Source: Benincasa hispida (taxonomy: Eukaryota; Streptophyta; Magnoliopsida; Cucurbitales; Cucurbitaceae). From it: a DNA stretch of 64,000 nt. The translations under genes were made by a program, and so were the position numbers. Of the stretch, positions 33,832-43,959 are shown one piece after another (positions within the stretch are counted from its first letter, which is position 1; each line of letters begins with the position of its first letter). The stretch is taken from positions 45,140,573-45,204,572 of the forward strand of contig NC_052358.1 in NCBI RefSeq assembly GCF_009727055.1, written 5' to 3'. A model generated the notes under the pieces. The model worked only from the letters and a program-made list of their open reading frames with translations, had not been told where the DNA came from and searched no databases.

Positions 33832-34867
33832 CTAAAAAACAAACTACGTTGAGTAGAACAACAAATCAAAGTTATCAAATGATTACAAAGGTGAAATTTT
33901 TATAAATGATAAAACCTTAATTATATTCATTTTAAAAAGATTAAAACAAAGAAATACAATATTTGTATTTTGCATTCTATGTCAACTAGATATAAAATTT
34001 ATCTTATACAATTGCATTTTAATCATCAAAAGTAGATTTCTATAATTGTAATGTTCATTATATAACTATTGTTATTACTATATAGTAGTCTTTCAACCAC
34101 TGAGAAAACTCTTCATCTTGGAAGTCAGTAAACTAAGAGTGGATTGCAAAGGTTTCAATCAATTGGAGAAAAGATTAGAAAAGCTTTGGGTTAGATGTAA
34201 CTATTTAAATAAAACAGGTTATGAATTCAAGATTAAGAGGGTTCATTTATGATTGATTGACAGATGTGAAATTGAACTTGGTAGAATAGCTCAATCACAT
34301 GCTATGACATATATCTCATGAACTTTATCATTTGCACAACTAATTAAAAGAAATATTTACCTTCAAAGATAAACTTTTTGATATTATAGTACTTTGGTGT
34401 TTTCACAATTTATTAACTTTAGCTTGTGTGTAACTGTTTAAAGATGGACCATGGGAAAATCAACTAGAATTTCAATGAAGTTATGAGTAAGCCAGAACAA
34501 ACAAAGTCATAATATTCAAAACAACTAAAAACTTATAAAAATTAGTCATCAATCAACAAAAACATTAAGTTATATTATGCAAAACAATTAATCAAAAGAA
34601 ATAGTCAAGTTGTATCTAAATGAATAGAACTTCCCTCCCTATAAACAGACTGAGAAATAAATTATAATGATAGAAAACAAAAAAAAGGGCAAGAACTTAT
34701 TGCTTTGTCACATAAAACTATTCCGTGTTCGACAAATTTATTGGAAAACTTTAAAACTTGATAGAATAGGGAAAGGTAGCCAATGATTAAACAAAGAAGG
34801 ATTAATCCAATAAAATGAACTGCTTACTTAAATACCCTAAAGATTAGAGAACCTTGACATATATCTA

Positions 34868-34974
34868 TGATATACTTCAAATATCTGAACTGTCTCCTTA
34901 ATTGCTTCATCACTCAGCTTCTCACTCCTACCTTTCTTAAGGATGTTATCACAAAAGGTAGCAAGTAATTATGC
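34868..34974 (-). pseudogene. captured cullin fragment
   Basis: Minus-strand translation reads [18 protein letters not shown] followed by [19 protein letters not shown]. Plant CUL1-type cullins, scaffolds of SCF ubiquitin ligases, have a near-identical segment ([26 protein letters not shown]). The match covers about 30 codons and then decays. It is a third gene fragment captured by this CACTA element, in the same direction as the others. The chance of such a match in random AT-rich DNA is negligible. Confidence 0.85.
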
Positions 34975-35434
34975 ACTAGAACTTCAAGTAATTCAACAAA
35001 TGTATCATATACAACAAAACCATTAATCAAATCGAATTTCAAAGGCCATAGACACATAAAAAGGCCAAAATTTAGGAGCAAAGAGACATATTGGAGTGAA
35101 ACCATAGTTGGCTTTCATTGAGACATTTACACAAACAGTTGAGAGGCGTAAACATAAGAACAAAAATTTCATGTCAAAACACATAAAGTAATAACATGCC
35201 TCCAACATTGAGACATTTTCTTTACAAGTTCACAAGGTTCTCAACCCCCTTCTCACAATCTCACCAATGCATGATTTCTACCATATAATCCTAAACCATA
35301 TCTCATGTCAAAACACATAAAGTAACACAACCAAACATTCTCAACAAGTCAACAAAGTCATATGTAACCCAGTTTTTTAAATTAAAAAAGGAAAAAAAAA
35401 AAAGAAATCTAAGACTAAACTTCGTTTCAACCGG

Positions 35435-35600
35435 CAGCAGTTGACGACCTTAGTGACAGCAGTGGCGGACGACACAACCAAGCGACAGCAGTTGCAGATG
35501 AACATGAATAAACGACCATGGATGAACGGCACCACAACTGGACGACCACGGACGGATGGCACCATGAATAAACGACCACGGACGGACGACGGACAACCAC
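35435..35600. repeat. 'gacgac/gaacgac' short repeats near the right CACTA end
   Basis: Repeats of 'aaacgaccacggac', 'ggacgac' and 'gatggc' words give long open frames on both strands (35441-35680 plus, 35377-35652 minus). The frames are products of the repeat and not evidence of a gene. Confidence 0.6.
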
Positions 35601-35764
35601 AGACGAACGATGGGCAACCTGATTTACACAGCCAAACTTGGATGACGGACAACCTTTCGCATGACCAAGGCTTGGGGTAAGAGAGAAATGAAATGGTTTG
35701 GCGGTGCGAGAATGAAAATAGAAAAATTAGGGCTTTTTCATTAAAGTAAGAAAAAGAAATAATA

Positions 35765-35900
35765 AATCAGACCTTTAATGTCGGTTTTAAACCTACATTA
35801 AAGCATTCAATGTCGGTTTAAAAACGACATTAAAGATCCGTGTTTTTTTTTTTAAAACCGACATTGTATCTCCAGTTTCACTTTTTCCAACCAACATTAA
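35765..35900. repeat. right subterminal palindromes of the CACTA element
   Basis: Copies of AATGTCGGTTTTAAA and its complement ACATTAAAG alternate up to the right end. They mirror the left subterminal set. Confidence 0.85.
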
Positions 35901-35923
35901 AGGCCAAAATTCTTGTAGTGTTT

Positions 35924-36540
35924 GCAAATGAATTATCTTCTAAACTTCTAGTTCACATTGATCTGTACAGGGATCTAAATGAGACCATAACAATACATTC
36001 CATGTAATTTATTTTTTCAACTTCTTAATTCATCCCGCTGACGTTGGAAAATTTGTCTCATTAAAATGACAATCAACAAACCGTGTAGTAAATACATCAC
36101 CCGTCAGGGGTTCAAGATATTTAATAATTGATGGAGAATCATATCCAATATATATTCCTAACTTCCTTTGAGGACCCATCTTAAGGAGCAATTGAAACAT
36201 ATTCTACACATAAAAAAAATTTGCAGATGGAAAATATTTGGTTCATGGCCATAAGCTAATTGTAATGGTGAATACTTATGATAAAATGTTAGCCTAATAC
36301 GTATAAGTGATGTTGCATACAACATAGCATGTCTCTATACAGATGTAGGAAGCTTAACTCTCATAAACAATGGTCTAACAATTAACTGCAAACGTTTTAT
36401 GAATGATTATGCTAAACCATTTTGTGTATGAACATGAGCTACAGGATATTCAACATTTATCCCAATTGCATAATCTTGTCTCTTTACTGAAATGGACATT
36501 TTTGTTTAATCACAACATGCAGCTTCAATTGCCTATGAAG
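35924..36540 (-). pseudogene. copia integrase remnant (C-terminal half)
   Basis: Minus-strand translation gives DYAIGINVEYPVAHVHTQNG (the integrase HTQNG block), SFIKRLQLIVRPLFM, LIRIR, and HKYSPLQLAYGHEPNIFHL, then YVG-like pieces toward the CACTA site. These are integrase blocks of Retrofit/Hopscotch-type copia elements. Stops and a shift near 36210 make it inactive. The N-terminal half of integrase, expected between here and 38047, is missing and replaced by an LTR. Confidence 0.8.
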
Positions 36541-38041
36541 ATGACACCAAAACCACTTAAGTAAGTGGAAGATGTGATGTTAAAAGTGGGAAAATCCCAC
36601 TTAAGATATAAAATTTCAATTTTATAATTGTTTTTACTTTAAAAACAATTTGAATATTAATAATCCAAATTTAAAAAATAAATTTAATTCTAAAATTAAT
36701 TTACAATTAATTTTAAATAAAATAATCCCAATCATCAATTTTAAATAAAATTAATTCTAAATAATTAATTAAACAATTAATTTAATTTAATTAATTTAAT
36801 ATCGAATATTAAATTAATTAAAACACCAATTTTTAACATGATTTCTATTTAAATCATATTTAAATATCTTTCAATTCTTCAATTTCGTTTAATTCAATAA
36901 TCAAACGATTAATCATATCATATATTATTAATAATTCCCATAATTCGAATTTGAACGATTCAAATCTTCTCATCACACTATTCTAAGGTTTAATCCATTT
37001 ATGAGCTAGTTGGAGGACCTAATGGACCTACAGATCATGAACTCCAACGATTTAAAATTAATTAGTTAAACCCTTTTAACCAAACTAATCAACATTTGTT
37101 AACTATCAGGTTACTCCATTAAAGTCTAGTAGCTGCACTCTCCTCACTGTAGATATATTTCTGTCTACTTGTTTTAACTATGATTAGTAAGTCTACCTTT
37201 CACAGGTTGTTCATATTTACAGCCAGGTCAAAATTATTGTTTTACCCCTGTAATACATCTTGCTTCTTAAGTCTCCACTGATCCACTAATGAACAATTAG
37301 TATATAGTCTTACCAATAAACCGAGTCCTTCTCAGTCATAGAGAAGGTGGGGCCCCCTTGTTCAAGATTAGGAGTCAGTACTTAACGAAACAACCTATCT
37401 ATCTGCTAACCCTAAAATGGGTAGGAGTGTATTCCATCTTGCAGGACTATGTCCCCAGCTATCTATCCGGTCTTACCCTAAAATAGGAGGCTTATTAAGT
37501 GGCGATGTTGAGCCACTTTCACCATGCAGATTAAAGAACAATTCTAAATAAATAGGAGTTCATAGTTAGCTCAGAATTGAGATCGAGTTACCTTAGGTTA
37601 TCGAGTTGAAATAGTTAGTTTTAGCAATAAATGACGTTATAAAGAAAAGTGACTATTTCGTGGTCCGGTCTTATGTAAACATTGCATAGGATGCCCTCAC
37701 TCGCATTTCTCTACAAGAATGATTCCGGGATCACATCGTTTGTATCAAATACAAATTGAGCCGCATCCGTAGTGTCTTCATGATAAGGTACCCAACTCTA
37801 TTCTTATATTTATAGAGCATTTTGGCTATATACTCAAACTTGATCCTCTTTTATCTATACATAAAGTTCAAGTATTCACGCTATAGTCAGGGGCTCGTTA
37901 GTTTATTGGATTTAGACTATCACAAGTGCAATTTACATGTTCAATAACAACTTTATTGAATAAACCTCAACAATAAATTTATTGCAAATAAAACATGTTT
38001 AAAGATTATAAACTGCGAGTTTTAGGACATACAACCCAACA
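36500..38041 (-). mobile_element. 3'-truncated copia LTR (family B) inside the copia element
   Basis: On the minus strand it starts TGTTGGGTTGTATGTCC at 38041. It shares with the LTR at 17277-19190 the blocks CCTAAAACTCGCAGTTTATA, 'cattc.tgt.gagaaatg', 'tagataggttg', 'gttggagttc' and others. CTAAT (38042-38046) follows its start, but no matching copy was found on the other side. The host gene is also missing about 130-150 codons there, so the LTR's far end and host DNA appear to have been deleted together. The left limit is uncertain (36490-36560). Confidence 0.8.
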
Positions 38042-38046
38042 CTAAT

Positions 38047-39640
38047 CTGACATACCAAATTGTAAATATGTCTGGATTCATAAACTCCAAGTTCATTGTT
38101 GCATATGTTTCAGTTACTCGTATGTGACTATAATATAATCTAGAAGATAAAACATTTTCATATGAGACAGTAGATATGATATAAAGATACTCCATATTAT
38201 TCTTTCTATCAATCTCAATATGATAACCATTGCAACGTATATCTTTAAAATTAAGTAGATTTTTCTTTGATTGACTAGAGAACAATGTTACGTCAATTGT
38301 AAATTTTGTTCCTCTAGGCAAAATAATATTTTCTTTTCCAAAACATTCAATTAGGTTTGCAAAACCTGATACTGTATTGACTTTTGCTTCCAGCATTGTT
38401 AGTTTAGAAAAATATTTTCTACTTGTAAGTATTGTATGTGTACTTGCACTATCTGCCAGACATAAATCTTCTTTACTCATTTTTTAATCACCCAACATAT
38501 GAAAATGATCCAGTTTCTTCATTAAAAGAAAATAATTATTATAAAAAAACAACATTTGAAATATACAAAGGTTAACATCTACTAAGAGGAAAAAAACATG
38601 GAGATGAAAAAAAAAAAACATTAAGTCTAGATATTTTGAAAGTCAAAAGAAACACTTAATGTTCCATCAATTCTATCGATTTTCTCTTCAGGAGATTCAA
38701 GAAAGTCTGCCACATCCAAATTTTTCATATGGGACGGGTCAAATATGTCATTATCCTGATATGCAAAATTTTCTTCCACATTTTTTTCTTATTTCTTCAG
38801 GCATGCTTGATAGAGATCAATTAAGTGTTTTGATATACGACAGGTATGTGACCAATGGCTAGTCATTCCACAACAGAAGCATTTATTTTCAACAATTTTT
38901 GAACTCTTATCTTGTGGAGCTTTTCATTTTTTATCATCATTTTGTGTGGTTCTTTTGAAATTTGAATGATTAGAATGACCACCACAAAAATAATAATTAT
39001 TTCTTCCTCTACCACAGTCACGATCTTGACTATGACCACGACCTCGACCTCGACAATGATTATTATTAAAATTTACAGCATTCACTTCAGGGAATCGTAT
39101 CGTCCCAGTTGGTCGAGATTCATGATTTTTCATTAATAACTCGTTATTTTTTTCAGCCACGAGAAAACATGAAATTAGTTCAAAATATTGTTTAAAACTA
39201 CTCTCTCGATATTGTTGATCTAGGAGCATACTCGAGACATGGAATGTAGAAAATATGTTCTCTAACGTATCAGTATCAGTAATTTTCTCTTTGCATAACA
39301 ACAATTTCAATCTGATTTTAAATAATGTGGAGTTGTAATAACTTACTGATTAGAAATCTTGTAGCCTTAAGTGCATCACTCATAACAAGCTTTAGGAAGA
39401 ATAATTGTTTTTTTATGATCATACCCCTCTTTCAAATTTTTCCACAAGATATAAAAATCTTTTATTGTAAGATACTCTATTTTCAATCTCTTGTGGAGAT
39501 AATGACGAAGGAAAATCATAACTTTTGTTTTATCCTGACTGGATATCGTATTTCCTTCTTTAATAGTCTCTCCAAGATTCATAGTATCCAAGTGGATTTC
39601 GGCATCAAGTACCCATGACAAATAATTATTGACATTAATA
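38047..39640 (-). pseudogene. copia gag, protease and pre-integrase remnant
   Basis: Read on the minus strand, gag begins near 39621 (LGETIKEGNTISSQDKTKVM, KDFYILWKNLKEGYDHKK). An RGRGRG-rich stretch follows at 39000-39070, then a CCHC knuckle CFCCGMTSHWSHTC at about 38838-38880. Next comes the protease-like LADSASTHTIL (DSA in place of the usual DSG/DSA active-site triplet; both occur in copia) and a pre-integrase frame ending FTIWYVRL at the LTR insertion. Frames shift between the blocks, so no complete polyprotein exists. Confidence 0.82.
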
Positions 39641-39841
39641 TCAATGGCGAAAAATTATAATTTTGTAAGATTTTTTATCGCAACACTGTCATAAAATACT
39701 GTATTTATATTAGAAATTTAATAGATATTAAATATACAAAAAAACAATAAAATTTATTAATTACAACGAAGAGGAAAAAACCGACATACGTTTAGGACCC
39801 ACCTTTACCGAGGAAAATGATAAGACCCCATGCTGATAATG

Positions 39842-40246
39842 TGTTATGAATTTGAGGAGCACAACGATACACAATGAAAACATGGGTATGGAGAAATTAT
39901 TATATAATAATAATACATAATAAAATAAATAAATATTAAAATAATTATAATATAATATATAAATTTAAAAAATAAATAAATAACAAAAAGTAAATAACAT
40001 AACAAAGAATGGATTTCTCCACTTTCTCCAATTTTTTTCAATTGATCACCAATATGCGTCTTTCAAAACCCACCAAATGTTACTATTTATAGGTAATTTG
40101 ACAAGTAGGAAATGGATTAGATAGACACTAATAGTGTGTAATCTTGAGACACATGGACAACATAGAGGTAAAGAATAAGTGACACATGACCAATAAACAC
40201 TAATAATGAGTATTTATATTACACTTAATTTAACATATTTATAATA
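39842..40246 (-). repeat. 5' LTR of the Retrofit-like copia element
   Basis: Direct partner of 28617-29003, bordered outside by AATTT (40247-40251). Just inside, the minus strand reads ATTATCAGCATGGGG, a primer-binding site of the type seen in this copia lineage. Confidence 0.9.
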
Positions 40247-40251
40247 AATTT

Positions 40252-41543
40252 AAAATTTTGAAACTATGGAGAACAAATATATATAACTTAATGTTTTAAA
40301 TGATATATTTTTACCATCGTTCAACATTTTACCAATTTCAACATTTTACCAATTTCAATTTTTTATTGATAATTTAACGCCAACACAAAGTTTGTATATA
40401 ATTCCTCATATTCTAGCTTGTGAAGTAAAGATTCGAATATTTAACCTATTAATTGATTGATAGTATATACTTTAATAAGTAGAGAAATTGTTTTCCAAAA
40501 AAAAAAAAAAAAGTAAAGAAATTGAATACATTAATCAACCTAATATCTAATTTTACACGTGATATCAAAGAGTATAGTCTAATAAAAAAAATTAAATGTG
40601 TTCATTAATATGTGGTTATTTCTTATTAACCACTCGAAGATGCATTATATATATAAAATAATCTACATTTTTCTTCAAAACTCTCCCTTAAGCAAGGTAA
40701 ATATGGCATAAACTTCCATTTTAGAGGAAGATAAATTAGGGAAAAGTACCCCTTTTTTTTATTTTAGTACTATGAATTGACATAATTGATATATAAAACA
40801 AATTAATTGTCTAGATAATGCATCAATTATATTATCTTAAAGATAGATATAATTTGCTTACTACCTCTATCTTTCTCTTCATTTAACTCAATATTTACCT
40901 CTTTTTATACACTTTACCGTGTAAAATTATTACACATATTATTGTTTCAACCATATTCAGTAGTCTTTTAATTTTTAATTTTTTTTTTAAAACAAACATA
41001 TTAAATATCTCATTTAATTTAAGATTGAAATATTATTTTGGGTCTATATACGTTGTGCATTTTATTCTATATTAGTCTACCTATCTATTGTATTCTTAAT
41101 AAATCTTATATCTAATCTTGTGTAATTCCATAAATCTTAAATTTAATTTATAGTTAATTTTTTTTTAATCAAAAGTCAATAGTATGATTTTCATTATATA
41201 AAAAACTATGTTATTAAGTTTCTTTCAACATCTCGATATTTCCATATTTTTTGGGTTTAATATCGATATGAGGCTGAACTAATCTTTCTATTTTATAGTA
41301 AAAAAATGAAGAATATAAAAGTATGCCATGTCTATAATATAAAGAACAAACATTTTTCTTTATTTAAAAATATAAAATATTTATTTATTACTGTAAATAA
41401 TTTATTTAATTTGCAAAAAAATGCCAATGGATATTGATTTTTTTATTGATATTTTTGTAAAATTGGAACCTCCAGACTTTTTGTTACATGGATGTAAAAA
41501 AAAACTGTGATATCACAATTTATAATAATATTTTATAAATAAT
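40252..41543. other. AT-rich region, no gene seen
   Basis: Only A/T-rich low-complexity DNA with short homopolymer runs (for example the A run near 40497-40513). No repeats with clear ends. Confidence 0.5.
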
Positions 41544-42158
41544 AAATTGAAGGGAATAATATCTTTTTGGTTCCTAGTTTTCTACTATAATTTCTATTTG
41601 GTTTATAGATTTAAAAATGTTATACTTTAGTCTTTAAGTTTTGAGTTTTGTTTCAATTTAGTTCCTAAGTTTCAAAATGTTATAATTTTACTCTTGAGAT
41701 TTAAATTTTGTTTAAATTTGATCCATGGATTTCAAGATTTTACATTTTTAACCACAATTTTTCATTAAATACTTATTTTCAATCATTGATGTGAATTTCT
41801 ATCAATTAACTAAAAATAATTAGAAGTGAAAGTTTAAATTTAATTTTAAAAGTGATAAAAATAGTGAAACTTAATTAATTATAATTCTTTTAACAATTTT
41901 TAATTTATTAACATAAATTAACTTCAAAAGACGGAAAATGAGTATTTAGTGAAAAGTTCAGATTAAAAATATAAATCTCAAAATATATGAATTAAATTGA
42001 AGCAAAATTCAAATATCAAAAATAAAATTAGAATATTTTGAACTTTAACAACTAAATTAAAAGCAAATTTAAAATTTAAAGATTAAATGTATAATATTTT
42101 GAATCGGGATTAAATAGAAAACCGGAGAGTATAAAAAGATATTTTTCCTTAAATTGAA
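41544..42158. mobile_element. fold-back MITE, about 0.6 kb
   Basis: The left end, AAATTGAAGGGAATAATATC then TTTTTGGTTCCTAGTTTTCT, is mirrored by the right end, whose reverse complement reads TTTCAATTTAAGGAAAAATA then TCTTTTTATACTCTCCGG and TTTTCTATTTAATC. The interior also folds on itself ('tagtttttaagttttgag' type phrases against their complements). No coding content. Confidence 0.65.
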
Positions 42159-42403
42159 AGAGGAGACAGGGTAGGTCGGTGGTCGGTGCAGAGATACCGT
42201 TTGTAATTGACGTTTTCTAGACGTAATAACGATTTTGTGGAATGACATTTTTAACCTTGTCTTCAAATGAGAAATAAGGGGTAATGCAGGAAATTCGAAT
42301 TACTAAAAGCCGGATGAATTAAATGTGGGCCATCCCTGTTTAAAATATTTAAGGCGGCCAAATTTTATGTGGAGGACTTGGTCCCAATAATTTCCATTTT
42401 ATA

Positions 42404-42834
42404 ATATAATTTAAGTTTAAATACTATTTAGGTTCATGTACTCTTGATTTATTTAATCTTCCCACTTTTAAAAAGTTCATTTTGATCCTTATATTTTAAA
42501 CTTTACTTCATATTTTTATATTTTTAGATGTTCATTTTGATCTCATATTTTCAATTTTGGTTCATTCTGGTCCTTATACTTTTAAAATTGATAATTTTGG
42601 TCCATTCATTTTCATTTTTAAGGAATTAAAATGATAACTTTTTAAAAGTTCAATGATCAAAATGAATCAAAGTCAAAACTACAAGGACCAAAATGAACCT
42701 TTTGAAAGTATAGGGACCAACATGAACTAAAGTTGAAAGTGTAAAGACTAACATGAAAATTTTGAAAGTACAAGGACCAAAATGAACAATAATAAAAAAA
42801 TATAGAGATCAAAATAGTATTTAAACCTATAATG
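42404..42834. mobile_element. fold-back MITE, about 0.43 kb, with internal near-tandem repeats
   Basis: The ends are TTAAGTTTAAATACTATTTA and, inverted, ATAGGTTTAAATACTATTTT. Both arms contain repeats of 'ggtccttatacttt' (left) and 'aaagta.agggaccaa.atgaac' (right), so the whole element is one long hairpin. It lies just outside the Mutator element at 42915. Confidence 0.75.
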
Positions 42835-42914
42835 TATTTCGGTTTCATATAAAATTATTTTTTTTAAATAAGAAAAAGGCATCCATTGGCGGTTGGAATT
42901 TCATTATATATTAT

Positions 42915-43380
42915 GAATTTTTTGTATGGATAGCCTCATTTGGGAGGTCCACATAAAAAATGATCACCCATAGAAAAAGTAATGGAAAGTGGCCTTCTAT
43001 TGACGTCATCTACATGTGATTTTACCGCTTCGTCCTTGAGATGCACCATGCGCACCTACAACTACCAAGGAACTCGATCCCCGATGGCTCGTTACTCGTT
43101 CCTCATTGGCTCGTCACACGATCCTCGATGCATGGTCACTCGATACATGTGCAATCGACACGTGTATACTCGATCATAGCCACGTCATACTCGATACTCG
43201 ATTAATGTATACTCGATCATTTTGAACTTCTCGCACCNCTCATTGGCTCGTCACACGATCCTCGATGCATGGTCACTCGATACATGTGCAATCGACACGT
43301 GTATACTTGATCATTGTCACGTCATACTCGATACTCGATTAATGTATACTCGATCATTTTGAATTGCTCACGGCCATCGA
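42915..43380. repeat. left terminal inverted repeat of the Mutator-like element
   Basis: It pairs with the right end over roughly 260-300 bases. It is longer than its partner because of an imperfect 136-base duplication (43102-43237 and 43239-43374) with a single N between the copies at 43238. Confidence 0.8.
43238..43238. other. single N between imperfect duplicated copies
   Basis: One undetermined base joins 43102-43237 to a near-copy at 43239-43374. The copies differ at several positions. It looks like an assembly join in the terminal repeat of the Mutator element. Confidence 0.9.
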
Positions 43381-43959
43381 AAGACTTGCTTTGTAGTTAA
43401 TGCTCATGTATGAACATACACAAATTGGGAAGTTTTCTGACAATTCTCACTATTTTTTCAAATCAATTTCTTGAAATGTGAAGTAATTTTTTTATTAACT
43501 AATAACAAACAAAATTGAAACACAAAAGAGAAAATCGACCTCACTTTCCCTAAAAAAATCCACTTCACGAAACCTGTTTTTCTTGACAGAGATCAAGTTA
43601 TAAAGGCATTTAGATTATTTCACTATATTATCTCACATCTCAAGTAAATAAATGTACTAGTTTTTTTTTTCTCATTTTTTTCTTACGTTTTTTACTTTTT
43701 CTGATGCTGTGCGAGACATACGAACGTAGCAAAGAGAACAAGTGAGTGTGAGTTTGGGAGTGTGCACTGAGACATGCGAGTAGCTCCAAGTGGAGCGAGG
43801 ATGAGGGGAGAGAAAGCTATGAAATAGTAAGCATCGAGTTAAGAATACCGAGTATCGAGGGATGAGTATCGAGTATTGCAAAGAGCGAGTAGCGAGGATC
43901 AAGTATAGCGAGCATTTAATAGTAACCAATTTTCCTAACTGCTCACTTTGTGTATTATT

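Larger units (their letters stand above)
31176..35920. mobile_element. non-autonomous Pack-CACTA element carrying host-gene fragments
   Basis: Ends are CACTAGAAGAAATTTGGGCT at 31176 and, inverted, CACTACAAGAATTTTGGCCT at 35920. The flanking TTT (31173-31175 and 35921-35923) is a 3-bp target duplication, and removing the element rejoins the copia linker frame. Palindromic AATGTCGGTT subterminal repeats fill 31195-31440 and 35770-35900. No CACTA transposase is visible. Instead it holds minus-strand exon-sized pieces resembling PEP carboxykinase, villin, an unknown protein and cullin. It probably moved using a transposase made elsewhere. Confidence 0.9.
28617..40246 (-). mobile_element. Ty1/copia retrotransposon (Retrofit/Hopscotch-like), complete ends, nested insertions
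   Basis: Direct LTRs of about 390-405 bases (28617-29003 and 39842-40246) enclose a minus-strand gag-pol remnant. AATTT occurs immediately outside both ends (28612-28616 and 40247-40251), a clear 5-bp target duplication. The purine tract AAGGGGCAG (minus strand) lies next to the left LTR. The right LTR is followed by an ATTATCAGCA-type primer site. Two later insertions split it: a CACTA element at 31176-35920 and an LTR at about 36500-38041. The LTRs are visibly diverged, so the insertion is old. Confidence 0.92.

Noticed and set aside
35441..35680. Plus-strand frame rich in D, T, R, G
   Set aside because: It is produced by short 'gacgac'-type repeats near the CACTA end, and both strands are open for the same reason.
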